This document shows, one piece after another, positions 32,960 through 41,728 of a DNA stretch of 64,000 bases. The first letter of the stretch is position 1; every line of letters begins with the position of its first letter. The translations under genes were made by a program, and so were the position numbers. The notes under the pieces are model-generated. The model was not told the DNA's origin. It did no database searches and saw only the letters and a program-made list of their open reading frames with translations. Source of the stretch: Endozoicomonas gorgoniicola (GTDB lineage: Bacteria > Pseudomonadota > Gammaproteobacteria > Pseudomonadales > Endozoicomonadaceae); contig NZ_JAPFCC010000001.1 of NCBI RefSeq assembly GCF_025562715.2, positions 2,436,501 through 2,500,500 of the forward strand. Direction: 5' to 3'.

Positions 32960-33340
32960 CAGGCCTCAGACTACCTAGCCCCTGCGGCTCTGGCTTGATC
33001 AATAAGTTTTACAGCTTCCCTGCGATCTGGGTGGCTAATCGGTCGTCCTCGCGTTCCCCCCAGATCGCTCGGGCCTTTTTTGCCAGCCGTTTCAGCCAGA
33101 GCCTTGTCTTTGCGGTTCAGCTCACGTTCCAGAACCTTGATTTTTTTCTTATCCTGCTTAGGCTCTTCTGCCAATTGTTTGCGCTGCTCAGCTGCCTCAG
33201 CATTGGCTGTTAGGCTGGCTTGCTTCCACCGAACAACCTGCTCTGGAAACAAGCTTTTTTACGACAGTACTCAGATAGTTCTGTTTCAGTAAACACCGCT
33301 GTCTCAAGCACGACAGTGAACTTATCTTCTGAATGCCACT
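32960..33340 (-). pseudogene. IS3-type transposase OrfA remnant
   Basis: Minus strand gives KFTVVLETAVFTETELSEYC, a frameshift in a run of A before LFPEQVVRWKQASLTANAEA, then a coiled-coil ELNRKDKALAETA and, after another disturbance, SHPDRREAVKLIDQARAAGAR. This is the helix-turn-helix and leucine-zipper part of an IS3-family OrfA fused to the start of OrfB; the rest of OrfB is absent. Non-functional. Confidence 0.65.
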
Positions 33341-33398
33341 GTTGTTAACTCCGCTTTGAAATGACCTTCTTCCACCGGTTTGAGATGACCCGTTTTCA

Positions 33399-34472
33399 CT
33401 ATGTACGGGACAAAACATTTAACAGCTCCTGAAATGCAATCTGATCATTTTTTGCGCATTTGTTTTTAAGTACTCGTCTGAGCATGTCAAGCCCCAGTCT
33501 GAACAGACTTTTTGCTGGTCTGTTATGTTTATTCAGTGGGAGCTGATTAGCCTCACCGTAATGCCAGTGCCCCACAAGCAGACACCACGCGAACGCAATG
33601 GCGAGGAGTCCCATAAGTTTGTCCATGCGGTCGTGCTTCGTCATATGTGTAGACTCCATATCGAACCCACGACTTTTCAAACAACCAAACAGCGTTTCTA
33701 TATCCCAGCGTTTGTAATAGTCCTCGATCATGCCGTCCGGCTTTTCAGTAGCCACAACTATGAGCAACCCTTTCAAGGTGCGGTGCGCAGCAATGTAAAG
33801 CGGTACTCCCGCCACTTTTTTTCTGGTATGCCAAGTGACGGTTTGATTAAACTTCACACTACGGCAAAGCTTCCCCGCTGTGGTTTTGCGATTGTCATGC
33901 TCTACTGCGACATCACCTTTTATACGGAGGCGACACAATATTTTCTTCTGTCGCAACCACTCAAACCAGTCATGACCTATGAACTCACGATCAGCCAGAA
34001 GGTTGTCAATTTTTTCCGCCGGAATAATCTTCAAAACCCGCTCTATCAAGGCAATGCGTTCATCTGTATTGGAGTTGCCACCACGTTTGTCCAGACACTC
34101 CCAGACAATGGGTATAGAGTTTCCTTGCCAGGAAATAGAGACCACCAGATAGTTCACATCCTTAGAGCCATGCTTCCAATTGGTTCTGTCCATGCATAGC
34201 GTATAGCGATCCATATCGAGGCAGCTCAGGATAAATTCCCCCAACTGCTCATAGCTGTATTCGTAACCAGCAAAGAACCGTTTGATGCGTCGATAACTGG
34301 ATTCGGCATCGGCTTCAGACTGGAACTCTTCGGCTACTCGGTAGAGATTAGTAGAACGGGCGCGTATCAAAGATAGAACAAATTGTGAGATGAAGTTGAT
34401 TCGGGCTTGATGCAGGGGTAAATGAGCCTTAAGCTTCTCGGCTAATGAGCTGACTTCTTCCATGTACGACAA
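33399..34472 (-). CDS. IS4-family transposase
   Basis: 357 residues. DDE core with Asp in LCMDRTNWKHGSKDVNYL, Asp in NLLADREFIGHDWFEWL and the YREK-type signature around MIEDYYKRWDIETLFGCLK. The stop codon is formed by the last bases of the inverted repeat. Complete and probably active. Confidence 0.92.
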   Translation of the reverse strand: MSYMEEVSSLAEKLKAHLPLHQARINFISQFVLSLIRARSTNLYRVAEEFQSEADAESSYRRIKRFFAGYEYSYEQLGEFILSCLDMDRYTLCMDRTNWKHGSKDVNYLVVSISWQGNSIPIVWECLDKRGGNSNTDERIALIERVLKIIPAEKIDNLLADREFIGHDWFEWLRQKKILCRLRIKGDVAVEHDNRKTTAGKLCRSVKFNQTVTWHTRKKVAGVPLYIAAHRTLKGLLIVVATEKPDGMIEDYYKRWDIETLFGCLKSRGFDMESTHMTKHDRMDKLMGLLAIAFAWCLLVGHWHYGEANQLPLNKHNRPAKSLFRLGLDMLRRVLKNKCAKNDQIAFQELLNVLSRT

Positions 34473-34583
34473 CGGTAAACTTTACGGAGTTGAGAGACCG
34501 GATAGGTTACCTGATGGAAAGGTCAGCTCATACCCTCCAGACCCGATAAATCAAGAGTTTATAATTTTTTGTCCCGTACATAG
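33399..34583 (-). mobile_element. IS4-family (IS10-like) insertion sequence, complete
   Basis: 1185 bp with 17-bp perfect inverted ends starting CTATGTACGGGACAAAA and a 9-bp target duplication CCGTTTTCA (33390-33398, 34584-34592), the usual duplication length for this group. A related tip, CTTTTGTCCCATACATAG, just outside at 34599-34616 suggests an earlier sister element at the same place. Confidence 0.92.
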
Positions 34584-34659
34584 CCGTTTTCAGCAATACT
34601 TTTGTCCCATACATAGGGCTTCTTTAGCTTATTTTATCATTTATATAACAAGTTTTTAA

Positions 34660-35142
34660 AATTGGAATAGGAAACGTTTATTTTTGATATTGCTAATGGG
34701 TTTTGTATTTGGCCTTGTTGGTATATCATCATTTATCATAAGCAACCCACCCTTTGAAAGTACCATTTCGACTAAAATTATTAATTATTCTAATTCTCAA
34801 TATGCAGAAGCTATTGGTATTTTTGATAATACTAATATTAAAAATTTTTTAATATCCCTAGCAGCAATTTTTATGTGGGATAGAATGAAAACGAAGGATG
34901 AGTTTTTTTGTGTTATGAGCTTATTCTTCGTTATTGGAACTGCTTGGAGGTTAGCATTTTCTGATTTTGGAATTTTGGCAGCCAGAGTTGCAACATTATT
35001 TACAATTGTAGAGGTTATTTTGATCCCTAATATGATACATGCTTTTGATAAGCGTATCTCTTTAAAAATAATAATTGTTACTTATGGGTTACTAACTATA
35101 GCAATGAATATATCAATAAAAGATATAGTTAATCCTTATTAA
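34660..35142 (+). pseudogene. EpsG/Wzy-type polysaccharide polymerase, 5' part lost
   Basis: About 160 codons of a hydrophobic protein ending with ILAARVATLFTIVEVILIP, a pattern of the C-terminal part of EpsG-family polymerases. Full members have 350-400 residues, so more than half is gone. The frame begins right after IS debris at a stop (34657) with no proper start; the TTG at 34684 is not convincing. Very AT-rich, between wzx and glycosyltransferase genes, where wzy is expected. The polymerisation step is probably lost unless another Wzy exists. Confidence 0.65.
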
Positions 35143-35164
35143 TTTTATTTTATGTAGACTGTAG

Positions 35165-35545
35165 ATGAAGAAAATATTATATATTGTAAGTACTTTAGGT
35201 CGTTCTGAACCAACAAAACAATTATTGAACATTATAAAAAACTTAGATCATTCAAAATATCAAGCTCTAGTTTTAACATTATCTCCAGAACCATCAAATA
35301 GTAGATTTTCAGAGTATATCAATGCTGGATTAAGATTGGAAATTTTAAACATGAGTAGATTTCAAGGTTTGTTTTCTTCAAAGAAAAAAATTGAAAAAAT
35401 AATTAATGACTATAAACCAGATATAATTCATACTCAGGGCATAAGAGTTGATAGTTTGATGTCTACAATTCAGCCAAAACCACCTTGGATTAAGATTGTT
35501 TTAGTTCTGTTCCTCTTGAGTAATAATTTTGCCATTAGGGTTTGA
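35165..35545 (+). pseudogene. Glycosyltransferase family 4, N-terminal fragment
   Basis: The first about 100 residues (ILYIVSTLGRSEPTKQLLNI, LTLSPEPSNSRF, PDIIHTQGIRVDSLMS) are homologous to the start of the full gene that follows, after which the frame continues with unrelated sequence for about 25 residues and stops. It is thus a truncated paralogue lacking the C-terminal UDP-sugar binding half. A normal ATG is present, so a short product could still be made. Confidence 0.8.
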
Positions 35546-35652
35546 TGGCTTATTATTATTTTCAATGTCAATTTTTTCAGCTTTGTTCTTTGACTATGTC
35601 ATAGTAATAAGCGATACCTTTCTTTTCATAGTTTTTGAGGTTTAAAATAAAA

Positions 35653-36774
35653 GTGGCAAAGTCAAAAATAAAAGTTGCTTATATCGTTTCTACTCTTAAG
35701 AAAAGTGGTCCAACAAATCAGCTTCTGAATATTGTTTCGAATCTAGATTTAAATGTTTTTCAGCCGATAGTGATTACTCTTTCGCCCGAACCGGCTGAGA
35801 GCTTATTGAAGGAATTTAAGCGTGCCGAAGTGACCTTGTACACACTTGACTTAAGTCGCTGGTCTGGGGTGGTCTTCGGTTTGAAAAAGCTTCGGAAGCT
35901 AATATCTACTGCAAAGCCTGATCTTTTGCATACCCAGGGTATTAGATCTGATATATTAGCGAGTTATCTTGATAAACCCCATATCTGTACTATTCGTAAC
36001 TATTTGCAACTTGACTACCCCATGACTTATGGAAAGCTGGTTGGGTCAGTTATGACCAAGTGTCACATTGCATTTTTAAAAAGAATTGATGTCATTGCTG
36101 CTTGTTCAAAGTCAGTATCGAGGAATTTGTTGCTGAGCGGTGTCAATTCAAACGCTGTTCAAAACGGTGTTAACACCAAGCTATACTACCCTTTATCCTC
36201 TGCTGGTAAAGAGCAGTTACGTTTACACTTAGGATTACCTGTAGATAAGCAAATTTTTATCAGCACTGGTCACCTCACTAGAAGGAAGGATCCTTTGACT
36301 GTTTTGCGAGCATTTGAAGCACTGTCATCAGAATCTACAGTGTTGCTTTTTCTTGGCGATGGGGATATGAGAGCAGAGCTAGAAAAACAGTGCTCGAAAG
36401 ACTCAAGAATTATTTTTACTGGTCGTGTAATAAATGTTGATGAATATCTTAAGTCGTCTGACTTTTTCGTTTCTGCCTCACGCGCTGAGGGATTACCAAA
36501 TGCTGCTATTGAAGCCATGGCCTGTGGGTTGCCCTTGATTATATCTGATATTGCACCACATGAAGAGTTGTTTGAGCTTAATCAGAATATTGGTCAGATC
36601 TTTAGAGAAAGAGATTCTTCTTCATTGGCTGAAGCTATGGAAAAAGCTATGAACTTTGATCGTGAGGCGGCAAAATCAAATTGTCTGACTGTCATTAATG
36701 AACATTTAAGTGCAAAAGTTATGAGTCAAACTTATCAAGAACTTTATGTCGATGTTGTCAGGAAGATTAGATGA
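35653..36774 (+). CDS. Glycosyltransferase family 4
   Basis: About 373 residues, GT-B fold. N-terminal KVAYIVSTLKKSGPTNQLLN, middle NAVQNGVNTKLYYPL, the donor-site region STGHLTRRKDPLTVLRAF, and the EX7E motif in SRAEGLPNAAIEAMACGLPL. A cytoplasmic enzyme that adds one sugar to the lipid-linked unit; donor and linkage cannot be told from sequence. The GTG at 35653 with GAGG 12 bp upstream is preferred; a TTG at 35635 would add six residues. Overlaps the next gene by 4 bp. Confidence 0.88.
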   Translation: MAKSKIKVAYIVSTLKKSGPTNQLLNIVSNLDLNVFQPIVITLSPEPAESLLKEFKRAEVTLYTLDLSRWSGVVFGLKKLRKLISTAKPDLLHTQGIRSDILASYLDKPHICTIRNYLQLDYPMTYGKLVGSVMTKCHIAFLKRIDVIAACSKSVSRNLLLSGVNSNAVQNGVNTKLYYPLSSAGKEQLRLHLGLPVDKQIFISTGHLTRRKDPLTVLRAFEALSSESTVLLFLGDGDMRAELEKQCSKDSRIIFTGRVINVDEYLKSSDFFVSASRAEGLPNAAIEAMACGLPLIISDIAPHEELFELNQNIGQIFRERDSSSLAEAMEKAMNFDREAAKSNCLTVINEHLSAKVMSQTYQELYVDVVRKIR

Positions 36775-37652
36775 GTGCTCTGGTTGCGACATTATTTTCA
36801 ATTTATAAAAACGACTCTGTTGAGATTATTCGTGAGTCTTTTTCTTCTCTTGTCAAGCAAACGTATAACAATGTGCTCATTTATATCGTATGTGATGGAG
36901 AGTTAAAACCTGATGTTGAAAATTATTTGTCTACTGTTAAGTCTTCAAAAGTTCGACTTGTAAGGAATGATACTAATATCGGTCTCGCCGCATCTCTAAA
37001 TAAGTTGGTGGATGTAATTTTGACTAATGAGTTACATGTGGATTATTTTGCAAGGATGGATGCTGATGATATTTCGCATTCAACACGTTTTAAAAAGCAG
37101 GTTGATTTTTTAACTTCTCATCCTGATATAGATGTTGTTGGTTCAAGTGTTTTTGAAGTTGATCATGAAGGAAAATTGCAATCTTATAAAAGAATGCAAG
37201 TTAGTGACTGGGAACTTAAAAAAAATATAATTAGGCGATGTCCTTTTAATCACCCAAGTGTTATGTTTAGAAGACGAGTTTTCGAATCTGGTAATAGATA
37301 TTCACCTAATTTAAAGAATACTCAAGATTATTATTTATGGATTGATCTGGCAAAAAAAGGGTACAAGTTTTCAAATATTGATGAACCACTACTCTGCTTC
37401 AGAGTTGATCAGAACTTCCATGCACGTCGTGGCAAATCTAAGGCCAAGAATGATTTTAATGCAAAGATATATGCTATGAGAGAAATGGACTGCTACAGCC
37501 TAAGTAATTGGTTTTATGCTTTTGCAATATACTTACTGAGGATGAGCCCTCCTTTCTTATCAAAATTTGCCTATAAATTCTTGAGAGGCGCTGAAAGCGT
37601 TACTTCTGATAGTGACCTTGCAAAGCAATACAAGTATCCAGAAATTTACTAA
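36771..37652 (+). CDS. Glycosyltransferase family 2
   Basis: 293 residues, GT-A fold. LFSIYKNDSVEIIRESFSSL, IYIVCDGEL, NIGLAASLNKLVD, the metal-binding YFARMDADDIS (DxD) and the acceptor region NHPSVMFRRRVF, followed by TQDYYLWIDLAKKG with the catalytic base. The C-terminal part is basic. ATGA overlap with the preceding gene indicates translational coupling. Similar AT-rich composition. Confidence 0.88.
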   Translation: MSALVATLFSIYKNDSVEIIRESFSSLVKQTYNNVLIYIVCDGELKPDVENYLSTVKSSKVRLVRNDTNIGLAASLNKLVDVILTNELHVDYFARMDADDISHSTRFKKQVDFLTSHPDIDVVGSSVFEVDHEGKLQSYKRMQVSDWELKKNIIRRCPFNHPSVMFRRRVFESGNRYSPNLKNTQDYYLWIDLAKKGYKFSNIDEPLLCFRVDQNFHARRGKSKAKNDFNAKIYAMREMDCYSLSNWFYAFAIYLLRMSPPFLSKFAYKFLRGAESVTSDSDLAKQYKYPEIY

Positions 37653-37682
37653 CACGATTTTAAATATAATTGAGTGATTGAT

Positions 37683-38849
37683 ATGAAAATAGCCATTGCT
37701 GGCACAGGCTACGTAGGGCTGTCCAACGCTATATTGCTGGCACAACACAATGAAGTCTGCGCTGTTGATATTATCCAGCGCAAGGTTGATCTGATAAACG
37801 ACAGAATGTCTCCGATTGTCGATGCTGAGATTGAAGACTTTCTGGCCAATAAAGAACTGAATCTGCGGGCTACCTGTAATAAAGAAGAAGCCTACAAAGA
37901 TGCAGAGTTTGTGGTGATCGCCACGCCTACGGATTACGACACTGAGACAAACCACTTTAATACCAGCTCTGTTGAGGCTGTTATCAAAGATGTAATGTCG
38001 ATCAACCCAAAGGCGACAATGGTCATCAAGTCTACGGTGCCTGTGGGTTATACCCAACGCATTAAAGAGGAACTGGGTTGTGAGAATATTATTTTCTCCC
38101 CTGAATTCCTGCGTGAAGGTAAAGCGCTTTATGACAATCTGTACCCGTCCCGTATTATTGTGGGTGAACGCTCTGAGCGTGCTAAGCAGTTTGCGCAGTT
38201 GTTGATGCAGGGAGCCATTAAGCAAGACATAGAGGTGCTGTTTACTGATTCTACTGAAGCTGAGGCGGTCAAACTGTTTTCCAACACGTACCTGGCTATG
38301 CGTGTGTCTTACTTTAATGAGCTTGATACCTACGCCGAAACCCACGGCCTGGATTCTCGCCAGATTATTGAAGGGGTTGGCCTTGATCCACGGATCGGCA
38401 GTCATTACAACAATCCTTCCTTTGGTTATGGCGGTTACTGCCTGCCAAAAGACACCAAGCAGTTGCGTGCCAACTATGAAGATGTGCCCAACAACATCAT
38501 CAACGCCATTGTTGATGCCAATACCACCCGAAAGGATTTTGTAGCCGATTCCATTCTGAAACAGAATCCTGAGGTTGTTGGTATTTACCGGCTGATCATG
38601 AAGTCCGGTTCTGATAACTTCCGCGCCTCTTCCATTCAAGGGGTAATGAAACGCATCAAGGCTAAGGGTGTCACGGTTGTTGTTTATGAACCTGTGCTGG
38701 ATGAGGATGAGTTTTTCCACTCAGAAGTCATTAAAGATCTGAATGAGTTTAAGGCCATGTCCGATGTGATTGTTTCTAACCGGATGATGGACGAATTAAG
38801 CGATGTCGCGAGAAAAGTCTATACCCGTGATTTGTTTGGTTCGGACTAA
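37683..38849 (+). CDS. ugd: UDP-glucose 6-dehydrogenase
   Basis: 388 residues. NAD-binding KIAIAGTGYVGLSNAILLAQ, IIFSPEFLREGKALYDNLYP, the Lys/Asn region KLFSNTYLAMRVSYFNELD, and the active-site cysteine in GYGGYCLPKDTKQL. Oxidises UDP-glucose to UDP-glucuronate with two NAD+. Composition returns to that of the housekeeping genes. galU follows 97 bp later, its substrate supplier. Its last 36 codons appear again in the chimera at 0.85-0.95 kb. Confidence 0.94.
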   Translation: MKIAIAGTGYVGLSNAILLAQHNEVCAVDIIQRKVDLINDRMSPIVDAEIEDFLANKELNLRATCNKEEAYKDAEFVVIATPTDYDTETNHFNTSSVEAVIKDVMSINPKATMVIKSTVPVGYTQRIKEELGCENIIFSPEFLREGKALYDNLYPSRIIVGERSERAKQFAQLLMQGAIKQDIEVLFTDSTEAEAVKLFSNTYLAMRVSYFNELDTYAETHGLDSRQIIEGVGLDPRIGSHYNNPSFGYGGYCLPKDTKQLRANYEDVPNNIINAIVDANTTRKDFVADSILKQNPEVVGIYRLIMKSGSDNFRASSIQGVMKRIKAKGVTVVVYEPVLDEDEFFHSEVIKDLNEFKAMSDVIVSNRMMDELSDVARKVYTRDLFGSD

Positions 38850-38946
38850 GCCCCTTTGACAGGCAATTTACTCACTGATTTTTTTGCGACCATGTAGGTT
38901 GACAAAGCAGTTCAGCCAGAATTAGTGAGTTATAAAAGGAATAATG

Positions 38947-39771
38947 ATGATTAAAAAGTGTCTTTTCCCCGCCGCTGGCTATGGAACCCGTTTCCTGCCA
39001 GCGACCAAGTCCATGCCTAAAGAGATGATGCCTATCGTCAGCAAGCCGCTGATTGAATACGGTGTTGAAGAAGCTCTGCAGGCGGGTATGAGCGACATCT
39101 GTATTGTCACCGGTCGGGGCAAGCGAGCCCTGGAAGACCATTTCGACGCCAACTTCGAGCTGGAACACCAGATTTCCGGTACGTCTAAGGAAGAGTTACT
39201 GAATGGCATTCGTAACATTATTGATGAGTGTACGTTCTCCTATACCCGTCAGCGTGAAATGAAAGGTCTGGGTCATGCGATCCTGAGTGGTCAGACCCTG
39301 GTGGGTGACCAGCCTTTCGGTGTGGTACTGGCCGATGACCTGTGCATCAACGATGCAGGCGAAGGTGTTCTGGCGCAGATGGCACAGCTTTATAAGCAGT
39401 TCCGTTGCAGCATTGTGGCGGTAATGGAAGTGCCGGAAGATGAAGTTCATAAATACGGTGTTATTGCCGGTCAGGCGATTTCCGATGATCTTATCCGTGT
39501 GGAGAACATGGTTGAAAAACCCACCAAAGAAGACGCGCCAAGCAACCTGGCCATCATTGGTCGCTACATTCTGACCCCGGATATCTTTGACCTGATCGCC
39601 GACACCCAGCCGGGTAAAGGCGGCGAAATCCAGATCACCGATGCGCTGCTGGCTCAGGCTCAGCGTGGGTGTGTTCTGGCTTATAAGTTTAAGGGGAAGC
39701 GTTTCGACTGTGGTAGTATTGAAGGTTTTATCGAAGCGACCAATTACTGCTACGACAAGTTTTCCAAGTAA
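38947..39771 (+). CDS. galU: UTP--glucose-1-phosphate uridylyltransferase, copy C
   Basis: 274 residues, close to copies A and B but with NIIDECTF for SIIDECTF, MSDICI for MNDICI, PTKEDAP, TQPGKGGE and a different end CYDKFSK. It stands behind ugd with its own leader (AAAGGA 7 bp before the second ATG) and its own terminator, and lacks the heptamer arrays. These features suggest it is the native copy from which A, B and the remnants derive. Confidence 0.95.
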   Translation: MIKKCLFPAAGYGTRFLPATKSMPKEMMPIVSKPLIEYGVEEALQAGMSDICIVTGRGKRALEDHFDANFELEHQISGTSKEELLNGIRNIIDECTFSYTRQREMKGLGHAILSGQTLVGDQPFGVVLADDLCINDAGEGVLAQMAQLYKQFRCSIVAVMEVPEDEVHKYGVIAGQAISDDLIRVENMVEKPTKEDAPSNLAIIGRYILTPDIFDLIADTQPGKGGEIQITDALLAQAQRGCVLAYKFKGKRFDCGSIEGFIEATNYCYDKFSK

Positions 39772-39788
39772 TATTCCGTAATCATAAG

Positions 39789-39830
39789 GGCACAAAGTAC
39801 GTCAATTCTGGCGTCTTTGTGCCTTTTTTT
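39789..39830 (+). terminator. Terminator after galU C
   Basis: Stem GGCACAAAG / CTTTGTGCC with a 17-base loop and seven T. Confidence 0.9.
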
Positions 39831-39861
39831 GTTTTAACCATTTACATTTATCGTTGTTTTC

Positions 39862-40659
39862 ATGGATGCAATTCAAATCATCGTTTTGTCCCTGGTTCAG
39901 GGGCTCACCGAATTCTTGCCGATCTCCAGCTCGGCACACCTTATTCTTCCGGCGCAGTTGCTTGATTGGCCGGACCAGGGTATAGCCTTTGATGCCGCAG
40001 TACACATTGGTACGCTGGCAGCGGTTATGCTGTATTTTCGCAAGGATATCTGGCTGTTGATCCGGGACTGGACGTTATCTCTGGCGGGCAAGGGTACAAC
40101 CCAACACAGCAAAATGGCCTGGTATGTAGGACTTGCTACTTTTCCAGCGGTTATCTTTGGTTTCTGGATGAAAGCCACCGGCGTTGACGAAATGCTGCGT
40201 TCGACCACGGTGATTATGATCACCACGCTCCTGTTCGGTGCGTTGATGGGTGTGGCGGATTATTTTGGCAAGCGCAAAATTCCTCTGGAAAAGATCAACC
40301 TGAAAACAGCTATGATGATTGGTTTTGCTCAGGCGATTTCCCTGATTCCGGGGACATCCCGTTCCGGTATCACTATTACGGCGGCTTTGATGCTGGGCTT
40401 CAAACGTGAAGCGGCTGCACGATTTTCCTTTCTGTTGTCGATTCCGGTGACTTTGGGTGCCAGTCTGCTAGTTATCCTTGACTTGATCAAATCGACGGAA
40501 GTAATTATGTGGGGTGAGCTGGTGAGTGGTGCGTTGCTTTCCGGTATCAGTGCGATGCTCTGTATTCACTTTTTTCTGGGTATGATCAGTCGTATGGGGT
40601 TGATGCCGTTTGTCGTGTATCGGTTATTGCTTGGATTGGCACTTTTATACTTTATTTGA
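39862..40659 (+). CDS. uppP: Undecaprenyl-diphosphate phosphatase, copy C
   Basis: 265 residues with EFLPISSSAHLIL and PGTSRSGITI. Differs from A and B mainly at the N-terminus (MDAIQIIVLSLVQGLTEF) and at the C-terminal residues. Regenerates undecaprenyl phosphate used by the WecA-like enzyme of this locus. Together with copies A and B, this region alone offers three gene doses of the enzyme. Confidence 0.94.
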   Translation: MDAIQIIVLSLVQGLTEFLPISSSAHLILPAQLLDWPDQGIAFDAAVHIGTLAAVMLYFRKDIWLLIRDWTLSLAGKGTTQHSKMAWYVGLATFPAVIFGFWMKATGVDEMLRSTTVIMITTLLFGALMGVADYFGKRKIPLEKINLKTAMMIGFAQAISLIPGTSRSGITITAALMLGFKREAAARFSFLLSIPVTLGASLLVILDLIKSTEVIMWGELVSGALLSGISAMLCIHFFLGMISRMGLMPFVVYRLLLGLALLYFI

Positions 40660-40680
40660 TCCAGAGTTTTCTAAATTCTA

Positions 40681-40715
40681 AAAAGCCAGTTCCTGAAAAG
40701 GTTCTGGCTTTTTTT
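40681..40715 (+). terminator. Terminator after uppP C
   Basis: AAAAGCCAGTTCC / GGTTCTGGCTTTTT hairpin with T-run; same type as after uppP A and B. Confidence 0.85.
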
Positions 40716-40758
40716 GTATGGTGCGCCGGGTATTGTGCGTAAGCGAGCTGGCACTGTT

Positions 40759-40803
40759 TTTATGTCGTATTCCTGATCCCACAGTCCAGAAGTTACCCAG
40801 TTA
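40759..40803. repeat. 45-bp repeat also present at 4361-4405
   Basis: GTCGTATTCCTGATCCCACA and the following TTACCCAG segment correspond, with about six differences, to 4361-4405. Here it overlaps the 3' end of the PIN toxin gene; at 4361 it precedes the truncated HigB. It probably marks a breakpoint carried along with TA modules. Confidence 0.6.
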
Positions 40804-41299
40804 TTAATTTCGCCTCAAGCGCCAATAGTTCATTAATCACTGGGTCTGAATACCGGATGCCTCTCTCACGGAGTTGTTCAACAATTGGTTTCAATGGTCC
40901 AACAATGCGATGCTTTCTGGCTTGAAGTAACAGCGTGAGGCTGCCAATTACTTTCAGGCCTTTATTGCTGGCGATTTTCCGACCTTTTTTTTCATCAATC
41001 ATAATGCAGGTGTTAAGCTCCATGGCTGCTGCAATGGCCTGGGCCTCACCTTTATCCAGCACGTTTTGCAAATTTGTTATCAGTGGATGGTTTTCTGGTT
41101 TGTCAGCAATGGGTTTTATGAAACCTGTGTTTACGGCTTTCTCAATGACATTGCCGGATGGTTTACCCGGTATTCTGCATTCATTCAGCACGGTATCCGG
41201 GGCTAGTAACAGGATTTTGAGTGGCTCCGGATTTTCAAAAACAGGAGTTTGCCCCAGCGCAATCAGCGGGCTGGCATCGGCCACGATGATTTTAGTCAA
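40793..41299 (-). CDS. DUF3368 PIN-like toxin
   Basis: 168 residues. IIVADASPLIALGQ (first Asp), VLNECRIPG (Glu), DKGEAQAIAAAMEL and IMIDEKKGRKIASNKGLKVIGSL are the conserved blocks of DUF3368 (COG2405), a PIN-fold nuclease group found with UPF0175-type antitoxins. The C-terminal third is helical. Overlaps the antitoxin gene by 8 bp. Confidence 0.85.
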   Translation of the reverse strand: MTKIIVADASPLIALGQTPVFENPEPLKILLLAPDTVLNECRIPGKPSGNVIEKAVNTGFIKPIADKPENHPLITNLQNVLDKGEAQAIAAAMELNTCIMIDEKKGRKIASNKGLKVIGSLTLLLQARKHRIVGPLKPIVEQLRERGIRYSDPVINELLALEAKLITG

Positions 41300-41633
41300 A
41301 GTATTTCATCTCCTTTTCGATATCACCAGGTTCATAATCTGCGATGGGGATACCGAGGCTTGAGACCGTATTCATAAAATCTTCCAGGCTCAGGCTGGCT
41401 AGCTGAGCTGCTTTGGCAAGGGTTAGTGCGCCCGACTCGTATAAACTGACAGCCAGCCCGGTGTGAACGCCTTTTTCCAGTAAGAAACTGGTGACAGGCA
41501 CACCAATCATAAGGGGGGCTCCATAGCGGGTAAGAACGGTCAACTTGCCGTCCTGCGCTGCTTTTCCGAGTTCTTTAGATCGCTCCCTGAGTTCCCTGAT
41601 GCCAAAGACAGCGGGTGTTGTATTTGTGTTCAT
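41292..41633 (-). CDS. Antitoxin with Phd-like N-terminus and UPF0175-like C-terminus
   Basis: 113 residues. The N-terminal half (GIRELRERSKELGKAAQDGK, LTVLTRYGAPLMIGVP) resembles Phd/YefM; the C-terminal half (AVSLYESGALTLAKAAQLAS, LEDFMNTVSSLGIPIADY) is the helix-turn-helix-like UPF0175 (COG2886) unit normally seen alone with DUF3368 toxins. It looks like a fusion of two antitoxin types. The ATG follows a GGGATTTAG stretch; no clear operator seen. Confidence 0.75.
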   Translation of the reverse strand: MNTNTTPAVFGIRELRERSKELGKAAQDGKLTVLTRYGAPLMIGVPVTSFLLEKGVHTGLAVSLYESGALTLAKAAQLASLSLEDFMNTVSSLGIPIADYEPGDIEKEMKYFD

Positions 41634-41728
41634 GGCTAAATCCCTGTGTGATAAAAATGTGGCGATGTAAGTCAGCTTTTGTACTATTTACGCAGATTGT
41701 GTCTTACTTGTGTACCTATTATAGTGCT

